18,595 nt of DNA, taken from assembly GCA_905198745.1 (NCBI GenBank), contig CAJKDU010000046.1, positions 1 to 18,595 on the forward strand, written 5' to 3'. The position numbers and the translations under genes were made by a program. Source of the stretch: an uncultured Prevotella sp. Lineage in GTDB: Bacteria > Bacteroidota > Bacteroidia > Bacteroidales > Bacteroidaceae. Positions within the stretch are counted from its first letter, which is position 1. Each line of letters opens with the position of its first letter. Shown here piece by piece: positions 1 to 7,206 of the stretch. Below the pieces are notes generated by a model. It saw only the letters and a program-made list of their open reading frames with translations, searched no databases and had not been told where the DNA came from.

Positions 1-92
1 TATACAACCTTTTACTCATATTTATCAACTTAAATTAATTCCGCCAACGGGTAACCTTTTAGTTGTAAACAGTTTGTAGTTTTGGCTTGTAT

Positions 93-180
93 AGTGGTAG
101 AGTTACGATTCGCAAGTGGCAGAGTTACGGCCTGTTAGTGGCAGAGTAATGACTTGCTAATGGCAGTGATATGATTCATA
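93..180. repeat. degenerate tandem array, four units of exactly 22 bp
   Basis: Four consecutive 22-bp units start at 93, 115, 137 and 159. Units 1 to 3 begin AGTGG(T/C)AGAGT and unit 4 begins AATGGCAGTGA; the second halves are more variable. The octamer CTTGTATA (86-93) sits at the left edge. The array lies in a gene-free stretch beyond the end of the thiamin operon. A related array with the same period and the same edge octamer occurs at 15756-15887. No function is known to me. The period is about two helical turns, so a protein-binding or DNA-bending role is possible but unproven. Confidence 0.75.
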
Positions 181-313
181 AGTCTCGCTTTTCTGCTCTT
201 CAAGTCGGCCACATGCAATTCTTTTGCGCTTGGGTGTCCTGTTTCAAGCAATCTCATAAGACTGACTAATGTCATTTTCCATGACCTAACATAGCGGTAG
301 AAAGCAAAAAATA

Positions 314-364
314 AGCGGAAACTCAAGAGTCTAATTTCTTCTTGGCGACTCTTGCGTTTCCGCT
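314..364. terminator. 18-bp inverted repeat, probable bidirectional terminator
   Basis: The arms AGCGGAAACTCAAGAGTC (314-331) and GACTCTTGCGTTTCCGCT (347-364) pair over 18 positions with one mismatch and a 15-nt loop. T-rich sequence follows on both strands: GTTTTGT after the right arm on the plus strand, and TTATTTTTTG beyond the left arm on the minus strand. This fits an intrinsic terminator that works in both directions. It lies about 80 nt past the end of the thiamin operon and may also serve a gene left of the window. The stem is longer than usual, so a repeated element with another role is an alternative. Confidence 0.6.
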
Positions 365-420
365 GTTTTGTAGGTAAAAGAGAGCGGTGGTTCGGCTCTT
401 GGAATAGGTGCTGACACTTT

Positions 421-443
421 TATAAAACAGGCTTTAAGCCCTG
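421..443 (-). terminator. terminator of the thiamin operon
   Basis: Just after the tenI-thiD stop codon, the minus-strand transcript reads CAGGGCTTAAAGCCTG followed by TTTTATA. The stem is CAGGCT with AGCCTG, with one bulged base and a 3-nt loop, and then a short T tract. The position 3 nt after the last stop codon supports an intrinsic terminator. The stem is short, and the stronger inverted repeat at 314-364 may act as a backup. Confidence 0.55.
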
Positions 444-445
444 AT

Positions 446-1834
446 TCAAACCATAAGCGGTCCGTTGCCGCGTCCTATTCTTGCCTTTTCTCCCTTGACG
501 ATGGCTTGGTGTACGAACGCCTCTGCCCGTGCCACGGCTTGTTCCAATCCATCACCCTGCAGGAGGAAGGAGGCGATGGCGCTCGACAGAGTGCAACCAG
601 TGCCGTGGAGATTGGTCGTGGCAATGCGTTGGTTTGTGTAGTCATGGCGATTTCCGTTTGGTAGAAAAAGCGAGTCGGTGAGCGTGTCGCCCTCGCCGTG
701 TCCGCCCTTGACGAGCAGTGAGCAGCCGAATTTCTGCGATAAGGTGCCACACGCTTCAGCTGTTGTGGGTGAAGAGTGAAGCCTGGAAGTGGAGAATCTT
801 GGCGTGTTGCTTGTTGAAGCGTGTCCGGCTGCCCTGTCGCCGTAGGCCTGGAGCAGCACATCGGCCTCTGCCAGATTGGGCGTGACGAGCGTGCAAAGTG
901 GAAACAACTCGCTGACCACCGTGTCAAGACAGTCGTCAGCCATGAGTCGGCGTCCGCTTGTCGACACCATCACCGGGTCGTAGACCACCTTCAGTTCAGG
1001 CACCAACTGCCTGTAGTCCAGCAGCCTTGTGGCAATGGAGTGGGCTGTTTCCCCATTCGGAATCATCCCTATCTTCACTGCGCACACATGTTGGTCACTC
1101 AGCACAGAGTCCAGCTGACTTGCCACAACCGCTGCCGGCACGTTCATCACCTGTTGCACGCCGAGTGTGTTCTGGCTGGTCAGTGCGGTGATAACCGTGG
1201 CCCCGTATACTCCCAGTGTATGCATGGTCTTCAGGTCTTGCTGTATTCCGGCTCCGGCCGAGGGGTCGCTGCCGGCAATGGTGAGCGCCACCGGTTGCCG
1301 TTTCTCGTGCCATGCGTCGCCGAGAATCATGCCACCGCCGAATCCCATACGCAGTATGTCGTCCATGCGGCTGAACGTTACGCCTCCCAAAGCCATCACC
1401 TTCCGGTCTATAATGCCCTCCTTTCGGGCTTGCTGAAGGTCGGCTGTGGTGAAGGCAGCCTGGTAGCCGGGCTTGGAGATGGAGTCGAAAATGGGCGAGA
1501 GCGACACGTAGTCGCAGCGCTCCTTCCATGCTTTCACTTCGTCTATCGAGTGGCAACTGCGGCTCACGCTGCCTGTCCATCCTTCTGGAGGAAGCGGATG
1601 CCGGCTGTTCAGGTGCACGCCGTGCAGCCGATACTTCACAGCCAGTTCGTAGTGGTCGTGAAGTACGAGTCGTGAGTGCCACTCTTGCGGAATGGCGAGC
1701 AGCAACTTTTCAAGTTCTTCTCGGGAGGCTTGCGGCTTGCGGATGTGCACCAGGTCAACACCGCCACGGAGCAGTCCCGCAATTTCCCGGGCCTCTCCGT
1801 GGCGCATAGTCGGTAAGGTGATGACTATCAGCAT
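446..1834 (-). CDS. thiD: TenI-like/ThiD fusion: thiazole tautomerase-like domain plus HMP-P kinase
   Basis: The 462-residue product has two domains. Residues 1 to about 178 are a ThiE/TenI-type TIM barrel. Residues about 182-462 are a ThiD kinase that phosphorylates HMP and HMP-P: GSDPSAGAG starts at 188, VYDPVM is present, VKGGH precedes the C-terminal part, and the anion-hole motif HGTGC ends at C414. In the first domain the ThiE signature is altered: HIRKP (30-34) replaces QLRxK, and GVHLNSRH (72-79) has His where ThiE has the magnesium-binding Asp. SCHSIDE (93-99) resembles TenI, a thiazole tautomerase. Since a normal thiE is present in the operon, a TenI role is inferred. The ThiD part carries a Ser/Thr-rich insertion at about 335-362. 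I chose the ATG at 1834, 5 nt after the thiH stop; the frame stays open for 181 more codons upstream, but only as an out-of-frame shadow of thiH. Confidence 0.9.
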   Translation of the reverse strand: MLIVITLPTMRHGEAREIAGLLRGGVDLVHIRKPQASREELEKLLLAIPQEWHSRLVLHDHYELAVKYRLHGVHLNSRHPLPPEGWTGSVSRSCHSIDEVKAWKERCDYVSLSPIFDSISKPGYQAAFTTADLQQARKEGIIDRKVMALGGVTFSRMDDILRMGFGGGMILGDAWHEKRQPVALTIAGSDPSAGAGIQQDLKTMHTLGVYGATVITALTSQNTLGVQQVMNVPAAVVASQLDSVLSDQHVCAVKIGMIPNGETAHSIATRLLDYRQLVPELKVVYDPVMVSTSGRRLMADDCLDTVVSELFPLCTLVTPNLAEADVLLQAYGDRAAGHASTSNTPRFSTSRLHSSPTTAEACGTLSQKFGCSLLVKGGHGEGDTLTDSLFLPNGNRHDYTNQRIATTNLHGTGCTLSSAIASFLLQGDGLEQAVARAEAFVHQAIVKGEKARIGRGNGPLMV

Positions 1835-1839
1835 TATCC

Positions 1840-2982
1840 TTAGGCTTTTTTCTTCAAGGGGTTGAACAGGTCGAACGAGGCATCCCAGTCTTTCCAAACG
1901 GGTTCGCGGCCCAGTTCGCGCAGCCTCATGTTGATGGTTTTCGCTGTGCGCTCGTCGCTCACGGTGAACTGTTCGAGAGCCTGCGGATACGTGTGGTAGC
2001 CTCCGGGGTTTACCTTTGATTCTGCCGACATGGTGGTTACGCCGAGCGTAGCCATGTGGTCGCGGATAAAGGCAGGCTCGCGTGTGGAGTAGGAGATGTC
2101 CACATCGTGGTCGAAAATGCGCATGGCAAAAGTGGCTTGTGCCAATTCCCGGTCGGTCATATAGCAGTTGGGCTGGAAGCCCTCGTTCTGTGCCGGACGC
2201 ATGCGGGGGAAGTTCACGCTGTACTTGGTGCGCCAGTAGTGCTTCTGTAGATAGCGCAGGTGATGTGCCATCATGGTCACATCCGTGCGCCATTCCTTTT
2301 CCAGTCCGATGAGCACCCCCATGCCGATGGAGTGCACGCCGGCCTGTCCCATGCGGTCGAAGCCGTCGCAGCGCCATTCAAAGCGGCTCTTCATGCCCCG
2401 TGGATGATAGAGCTTGTAGTGGTCACGGTTGTAGGTCTCCTGAAAACATATCACGCCGTTCATGCCGTGGTCGGCCAGTGTGCGATAGTCTTCGGTGGAG
2501 AGAGGCATCACCTCTATCTTGATGTTGGAAAAATACTTCTTGGCTATGTCTATCGCCTTGGCCAGATAGGGCGTGCCGGCCTTGGCAGGGTTCTCGCCCG
2601 TGACGAGGAGAATGTTCTCGAAGGGAGCCAACTGCTTGATGGCCTTGTATTCGTTTTCTATCTGTTCCGGAGTGAGAATGGTGCGCGCCATGGGGTTTTC
2701 GCGGTGGAAGCCACAGTACACGCACGAGTTGGAACAGGAGTTTGTGATGTAGAGGGGAATAAACATGGACATCGTTCGGCCGAAGCGTTCTTCCGTATAT
2801 CGGCGCGAGAGGCGTGCCATCTCCTCAAGGTAAGGTTCGGCAGCCGGCGAAAGCAGCGCCATGAAGTCGTTCACGTCGCAGTGGCTCTTGCCCAGTGCGC
2901 GACGCACGTCTGTGGCGGTCATGCTCGCGATACGCTCCGTGGTCTCCTGCCAACTGATTTTCTTTAGTTCGTCTGAAAACAT
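1840..2982 (-). CDS. thiH: 2-iminoacetate synthase ThiH (tyrosine lyase)
   Basis: This radical-SAM enzyme cleaves tyrosine to p-cresol and dehydroglycine, the C2-N unit used by ThiG to build the thiazole. The cluster motif CSNSCVYC (C83, C87, C90; CX3CX2C) follows FIPLYITN, as in ThiH and its relatives. The 380 residues match the usual family length of about 370. Its presence rather than thiO means dehydroglycine comes from tyrosine, a route usual in anaerobes and facultative organisms. I start at the ATG at 2982 (MFSDELKK), 23 nt after the thiF stop. An upstream in-frame ATG at 3054 lies inside thiF and would add 24 residues unlike the family. The thiF stop and an A-rich spacer precede the chosen start. 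Confidence 0.95.
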   Translation of the reverse strand: MFSDELKKISWQETTERIASMTATDVRRALGKSHCDVNDFMALLSPAAEPYLEEMARLSRRYTEERFGRTMSMFIPLYITNSCSNSCVYCGFHRENPMARTILTPEQIENEYKAIKQLAPFENILLVTGENPAKAGTPYLAKAIDIAKKYFSNIKIEVMPLSTEDYRTLADHGMNGVICFQETYNRDHYKLYHPRGMKSRFEWRCDGFDRMGQAGVHSIGMGVLIGLEKEWRTDVTMMAHHLRYLQKHYWRTKYSVNFPRMRPAQNEGFQPNCYMTDRELAQATFAMRIFDHDVDISYSTREPAFIRDHMATLGVTTMSAESKVNPGGYHTYPQALEQFTVSDERTAKTINMRLRELGREPVWKDWDASFDLFNPLKKKA

Positions 2983-3005
2983 ATTTTCTTGTCTTTCTTT
3001 AGTCG

Positions 3006-3698
3006 TTATATTTCTATGGTGAAACTCTCCATTGTGGCGAGATTCACCGTCCACAGCTTGTCAATGAGCGGACTGCCGAAACGGGCAGCCAGCATGAGAG
3101 CCTGACAAGCCTCCACACTGCCCATCACGGCAGGTGTGGTGCCGAGCACCTGTTTGCCCGGATGCGGCATTTGCAGCACCGCCTCTTCATCGGGCAACAG
3201 GGTGCGGTAGGTGGCGTGTCCTTGACAGAGCACAGCCACCTGACCCTCCATGCCGCGTATGGCGCCATAGACATAGGGCTTGTTGAGCCGCTTGCACACA
3301 TCGCTCACAATGTAGCGCGTGGCGAAATTGTCCATGCCGTCCACCACCATGTCGTAGCTGCCGATGATGGTCTCCGCGTTTTCCCGGGTGAGGCGGATAG
3401 GCATAGCCTCTATTTTCACCTCGCTGTTGAGTGTCTGCAGGCGTTCCTTGGCGCAGATGGCCTTGGACTGTCCCACCTGTGCCTCGCTGTAGAGCACTTG
3501 CCGGTGAAGGTTGCTCACGCTCACCACATCGTCGTCTACCAAACCCAGTCGGCCAATGCCGGCACCCGTGAGATAGGTGGCTATGGGCGACCCAAGTCCT
3601 CCGACCCCGACAAGCAGCACGCGAGTCTTGCGGATGCGTGCCTGTCCTTCCTCGCCAATTTCTGGGAGCATGATTTGTCTGTTATACCTTTCTTCCAT
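3006..3698 (-). CDS. thiF: ThiF-like adenylyltransferase for sulfur carrier ThiS
   Basis: This E1-like enzyme adenylates the C-terminal Gly-Gly of ThiS before thiocarboxylate formation. The nucleotide-binding loop GVGGLG is at 31-36, and the family pattern VSNLHRQ and DGMDNFATRY are present. The 230-residue length is normal for bacterial ThiF. The start is 3 nt after the thiC stop and the next gene is thiH. The protein has no CxxC pairs, so the four zinc-binding cysteines of E. coli ThiF are missing. There is also no Cys at the place of E. coli C184, where the region reads HPGKQVLGTT. The only cysteines lie in ICAKE, DVCKR, VLCQG and EACQA. It could also be called a HesA/MoeB/ThiF-family protein, but its position makes the ThiF role very likely. 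Confidence 0.9.
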   Translation of the reverse strand: MEERYNRQIMLPEIGEEGQARIRKTRVLLVGVGGLGSPIATYLTGAGIGRLGLVDDDVVSVSNLHRQVLYSEAQVGQSKAICAKERLQTLNSEVKIEAMPIRLTRENAETIIGSYDMVVDGMDNFATRYIVSDVCKRLNKPYVYGAIRGMEGQVAVLCQGHATYRTLLPDEEAVLQMPHPGKQVLGTTPAVMGSVEACQALMLAARFGSPLIDKLWTVNLATMESFTIEI

Positions 3699-3701
3699 TT
3701 T

Positions 3702-5285
3702 CTATTTTAGTTTTCGCAAGTCGTGGGTGAGTCGGGCAGCGCAGAAGTCGGGACCGCACATGGTGCAATATTCCCCTTCGGTGTGACCAGCCTCTTCGAA
3801 GTATTGCAGGGCACGGTCGGGGTCGAGCGACAAATGGAACTGGTCGCGCCAGCGGAACTCGAAGCGTGCCTTCGAGAGGGCATTGTCTCTCACCATGGCA
3901 CCGGGATGCCCCTTGGCGAGATCGGCAGCATGGGCGGCAATCTTGTAGGTCACCACACCCGTGCGCACATCCTCCTTGTTGGGCAGTGCAAGGTGTTCCT
4001 TGGGTGTCACGTAGCAGAGCATGGCTGTGCCCAGCCAGGCTATCTGTGCGCCACCGATAGCCGAGGTGATGTGGTCGTAGCCGGGAGCAATGTCGGTGAC
4101 GAGGGGACCGAGCGTGTAGAAAGGCGCCTCGTGGCAATGGTCGAGCTGTCGCTCCATGTTCTCCTTGATTTTCTGCAAGGGCACGTGTCCCGGACCTTCG
4201 ATGAATGCCTGCACGTTCTTGTCCCAGGCACGGGTGACAAGTTCGCCCATAGTGTCGAGTTCGGCAAACTGTGCAGCGTCGTTGGCGTCGGCTATGCAGC
4301 CGGGACGCAGGCCGTCGCCGAGCGAGAGAGCCACATCATATTTGGCCACGATGTCGCAGATGTCGTCGAAATGTTCATACAGGAAACTCTCCTGGTCTTT
4401 CACCAGGCACCACTTGCTCATGATGCTGCCGCCTCGGCTCACTATGCCGCAGAGTCTGCTGTCGGCCAGATGTACGTTGTGGCGGCGTATGCCGGCGTGT
4501 ATGGTGAAGTAGTCCACGCCCTGTTCGCACTGCTCGATGAGCGTGTCGCGGTATACTTCCCACGACAGGTCTTCCACCTTACCCTTCACTTTCTCCAGTG
4601 CCTGGTAGATGGGCACGGTGCCCACCGGTACGGGACAGTTGCGCAGAATCCACTCTCGGGTCTCGTGTATGTTGTTGCCCGTTGAGAGGTCCATGAGGGT
4701 ATCGCCTCCCCATTTGCACGACCATATTGCCTTATCCACCTCTTCTTCAATGCTCGAGGTAGTGGCAGAGTTGCCTATGTTGGTGTTTATTTTCACCAGG
4801 AAGTTGCGCCCGATAATCATGGGCTCGCTCTCGGGATGATTCACGTTGGCAGGCAGCACGGCGCGACCTCGCGCTATTTCCTGGCGCACAAACTCGGGTG
4901 TGATGTGTGTCTTGATGCCCAGCTCTTCGCAGTTCATGTTCTCGCGTATGGCCACATATTCCATTTCGGGAGTGATAATGCCTGCCTTGGCGTAAGCCAT
5001 CTGGGTGATGCCGCCCTCGCAATGGGGGCGCTTCTCTATCCAGGAGCGGCGCATGGGTGGCAGTCCTTTGTGGAGGTCCACCTTGTAGTTGGGGTCTGTG
5101 TAGGGGCCACTCGTGTCGTAGATGTAGACAGGAGCGTTGGGTTGCATGTGGGGAATACCCTTTTCGTCGCGGGTAACGGTAGGGGTGAGGTTCACTTTGG
5201 TCATTCCCACGCGAATGTCGGGATATATCTTTCCCTGCATATACGCCTTTTCTCTCTTGGCGTAGGCTTTGTTGTCGTTTGGCAT
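3702..5285 (-). CDS. thiC: phosphomethylpyrimidine synthase ThiC
   Basis: This radical-SAM enzyme rearranges aminoimidazole ribotide into HMP-P, the pyrimidine precursor of thiamin. Recognisable stretches include KVNLTPTVTRD near the N-terminus, MRRSWIEKRPHC, the barrel region EGPGHVPL, and YTLGPLVTDIAPGYDH. The C-terminal cluster motif is C507-x2-C510-x4-C515 (CTMCGPDFC), the unusual radical-SAM arrangement of ThiC. At 527 residues it is a short, single-domain ThiC without the longer N-terminal extension seen in E. coli or plant proteins. The ATG at 5285 gives an N-terminus (MPNDNKAYAKREKAYMQGKIYPDIRV) typical of this shorter type only in its later part. A 121-bp spacer separates it from thiG, the largest gap in the operon. 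Confidence 0.97.
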   Translation of the reverse strand: MPNDNKAYAKREKAYMQGKIYPDIRVGMTKVNLTPTVTRDEKGIPHMQPNAPVYIYDTSGPYTDPNYKVDLHKGLPPMRRSWIEKRPHCEGGITQMAYAKAGIITPEMEYVAIRENMNCEELGIKTHITPEFVRQEIARGRAVLPANVNHPESEPMIIGRNFLVKINTNIGNSATTSSIEEEVDKAIWSCKWGGDTLMDLSTGNNIHETREWILRNCPVPVGTVPIYQALEKVKGKVEDLSWEVYRDTLIEQCEQGVDYFTIHAGIRRHNVHLADSRLCGIVSRGGSIMSKWCLVKDQESFLYEHFDDICDIVAKYDVALSLGDGLRPGCIADANDAAQFAELDTMGELVTRAWDKNVQAFIEGPGHVPLQKIKENMERQLDHCHEAPFYTLGPLVTDIAPGYDHITSAIGGAQIAWLGTAMLCYVTPKEHLALPNKEDVRTGVVTYKIAAHAADLAKGHPGAMVRDNALSKARFEFRWRDQFHLSLDPDRALQYFEEAGHTEGEYCTMCGPDFCAARLTHDLRKLK

Positions 5286-5406
5286 GTCTGTTGTCGGTTG
5301 GGAGTGGACGCGGCGGTCGGTGAGAAGCCTGGCAACGTGTTTCTTCCGCTGTCTTGGCTCACAGTAGGCACGCAGCCCACTCGGAATGAATCAATTAATG
5401 TCTGTA

Positions 5407-6177
5407 TTAACTAAGGAACTCTGTGAGTGGTGAACTGGCTTCGGCGGCGTCGCACACGGCACCCAGTCCTGCCTCAAAGGCACGTCGGCCACATATCACG
5501 GCTTCCTTGAAAGCCTTGGCCATTTCCACTGGGTCGCCAGCCACGGCGATGGCTGTGTTGACGAGACAGGCGTCGGCACCCATTTCCATGGCTTCTGCCG
5601 CATGGCTTGGCGCGCCAATGCCTGCATCCACCACCACGGGCACTGTGGCTTGCTCAATAATTATCTGGAGGAAATCTTTCATGCGCAGTCCCTTGTTGGT
5701 GCCGATAGGTGCTGCGAGGGGCATTACTGTGGCAGCTCCAGCCTCTTCAAGGTGCTTGCAGAGTGTGGGGTCGGCCTGGCAGTAGGGCAGCACCACGAAT
5801 CCCATCTTCACCAGTTGCTCGGTAGCCTTCAGTGTCTCTATCGAGTCTGGCAGGAGGTAGCGTGGGTCGGGATGAATTTCCAGCTTGAGCCAGTTGGTGC
5901 CGAATGCCTCGCGTGACATTTGGGCGGCAAACACGGCTTCTTCGGCATTGCGAACGCCACTGGTGTTGGGGAGCAGTTGGATATTGGGAGCTTGCGTGAT
6001 GTGTGTCAGCAGGTCGTCGTTGGCATCATTCAGCTCGATGCGTTTCATGGCTACAGTCACCATTTCCGTTTCCGAAGCCTTGATGGCCTGAGCCATTAGT
6101 GTGTTGTTGTTGAATTTTCCTGTACCCAGGAACAGGCGTGAATTGAACTCGCGGCCTGCGATTGTCAGCTTTTCCAT
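5407..6177 (-). CDS. thiG: thiazole synthase ThiG
   Basis: ThiG condenses deoxyxylulose 5-phosphate, dehydroglycine and the ThiS thiocarboxylate sulfur into the thiazole phosphate carboxylate. The Schiff-base lysine is most likely K98 in NWLKLEI. LFLGTGKF (15-22), LPNTSG (69-74), LPYCQADP and the late loop VVVDAGIGAPSHAAEAMEMGAD, which binds phosphate, are all family hallmarks. The length of 256 residues is standard. ThiG works in complex with ThiS, encoded two genes upstream. The 32-nt gap to thiE contains short AACAA/AACTT repeats but no obvious hairpin. Nothing is unusual in the catalytic regions. Confidence 0.97.
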   Translation of the reverse strand: MEKLTIAGREFNSRLFLGTGKFNNNTLMAQAIKASETEMVTVAMKRIELNDANDDLLTHITQAPNIQLLPNTSGVRNAEEAVFAAQMSREAFGTNWLKLEIHPDPRYLLPDSIETLKATEQLVKMGFVVLPYCQADPTLCKHLEEAGAATVMPLAAPIGTNKGLRMKDFLQIIIEQATVPVVVDAGIGAPSHAAEAMEMGADACLVNTAIAVAGDPVEMAKAFKEAVICGRRAFEAGLGAVCDAAEASSPLTEFLS

Positions 6178-6209
6178 AAAACTTGTGTTAACTTGTTAGT
6201 TGTTAATTG

Positions 6210-6851
6210 TTACTTGTTGTCTGTAATGTGACATTCCTCCATCAGTGCCAGCAAGTGGCGGGTCATATCCACAGGCAGGTCGTCATTCATGATGGCACCG
6301 CTCAGTGCGATGCCGTCAATGCCTGTCTGCATGAGTTGCGGAATGTCGTCGAGTGTGATGCCTCCGATGGCTATCAGGGGCAGACGGATGTCTTCTTTCT
6401 TCATCTGTGCGATTATGCGACGGTAGCCGTCTAGTCCTAAAACGGACGAAAGCTTTTCCTTGGTGGTGGTGAAGCGGAAGGGACCACAGCCTATATAGTC
6501 GGCCCCATTGTGGGCATGGGCTCGCACGTCGTCAATGGTGTTGGCAGTGCCGCCGATGATGAATGAGGTTCCGAGAATTTGGCGGGCTTGGTCAATGGGC
6601 ATGTCATTCTTGCCCAGGTGCACGCCGTCGGCTCTCAGTTCTCGAACCAGTTGCACCCTGTCATCGATGATGAACGTGGCGCCCTTTTCGCGGCACATCT
6701 GTTGCACTTCCAAGGCCACGGGCCGCACCTCGTCGTCCGTGGCTCCCTTCATGCGCAGCTGTATCCATCTGCATCCGCCTTCGAGTGCCATGCGGCATCC
6801 GTCGGCATAGCCTAAGCGACTGTTGTGGTGGGAAATGAATTGGAGTGTCAT
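6210..6851 (-). CDS. thiE: thiamin phosphate synthase ThiE
   Basis: ThiE joins HMP pyrophosphate to the thiazole phosphate, giving thiamin monophosphate. The full ThiE signature is present: QLRMK (Q31, R33, K35), the DDRVQL stretch with D63-D64, GVHLGKND with the magnesium-binding D83, and GPFRFTTTK (123-131) for phosphate binding. The 213 residues are normal for the family. It therefore contrasts with the second ThiE/TenI-type domain at the end of the operon, which has lost several of these residues. The ATG at 6851 lies 7 nt after the thiS stop, implying translational coupling. Confidence 0.96.
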   Translation of the reverse strand: MTLQFISHHNSRLGYADGCRMALEGGCRWIQLRMKGATDDEVRPVALEVQQMCREKGATFIIDDRVQLVRELRADGVHLGKNDMPIDQARQILGTSFIIGGTANTIDDVRAHAHNGADYIGCGPFRFTTTKEKLSSVLGLDGYRRIIAQMKKEDIRLPLIAIGGITLDDIPQLMQTGIDGIALSGAIMNDDLPVDMTRHLLALMEECHITDNK

Positions 6852-6858
6852 CGTCTTT

Positions 6859-7056
6859 CTATCCGCCGCAGACGGCTTTGATGATCAGAATGTTATCGCC
6901 TTCACTCACGGTAGTCTTGTCCCAATCCGTGCGGGGCACCATGTGGTTGTTCACTGCCACGGCTACGCCTTTTTCGGGCAGTGACAGTTCGGCTGCCAAA
7001 CTGAGGAGTTGCTGCGACTCTACTTCGGTTGGCTTGTTGTTGATGTTCACTTTCAT
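6859..7056 (-). CDS. thiS: sulfur carrier protein ThiS
   Basis: ThiS is a ubiquitin-fold carrier whose C-terminal glycine is adenylated by ThiF, converted to a thiocarboxylate and used by ThiG as sulfur donor. The 65-residue protein ends in AVCGG, the required Gly-Gly terminus. The middle part VAVAVNNHMVPRTDWDKT and GDNILII fit the family closely. It is the first gene after the TPP riboswitch. The ATG at 7056 follows a purine-rich stretch (GCGAAAAGACT) without a strong Shine-Dalgarno sequence. Confidence 0.96.
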   Translation of the reverse strand: MKVNINNKPTEVESQQLLSLAAELSLPEKGVAVAVNNHMVPRTDWDKTTVSEGDNILIIKAVCGG

Positions 7057-7150
7057 AGTCTTTTCGCTTTGCTGTTAAGTTGTTAAACAATGTGTAGCAA
7101 CTTGTCCTGAAGCGTTTGTCCGAACGAAAGCATCTCTTCTTGAAACGAGT

Positions 7151-7206
7151 GAAGCCCCTATTCCTTCTGCCTTTTAATAAAAGGTATGAAACGGAATAGG
7201 GGCTTC
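7151..7206 (-). promoter_or_regulatory. leader hairpin between riboswitch and thiS, possible expression platform
   Basis: A perfect 14-bp inverted repeat has arms GAAGCCCCTATTCC (7151-7164) and GGAATAGGGGCTTC (7193-7206). Its 28-nt loop holds a second hairpin, CCTTTT-AAT-AAAAGG (7170-7184). On the minus-strand transcript it begins 20 nt after the aptamer. The 3' side continues ACTCGTTTCA, so no U tract follows and it is not a classical terminator. It also does not cover the thiS start, which is 94 nt further on. A role in riboswitch output or mRNA stability is inferred from position only. Confidence 0.55.

Noticed and set aside
93..180. Possible CRISPR array
   Set aside because: The 22-bp units are contiguous and degenerate with no unique spacers between identical repeats, and no cas gene is present.
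135..326. 63-codon minus-strand frame left of the thiamin operon
   Set aside because: It overlaps the 22-bp array and the arm of the inverted repeat, has no recognisable domain, and no promoter or start signal supports it.
821..1675. 284-codon plus-strand frame opposite tenI-thiD
   Set aside because: Antisense shadow of a recognised gene, with no domain of its own.
1835..2377. 181-codon upstream extension of the tenI-thiD frame
   Set aside because: This part lies entirely inside thiH in another frame; it is Arg/His-rich and unlike any ThiE or TenI N-terminus. The ATG at 1834 matches the family start.
7151..7206. Classical intrinsic terminator for the riboswitch
   Set aside because: The stem is strong, but the transcript continues ACTCGTTTCA without a U tract, so it was listed as a regulatory hairpin only.
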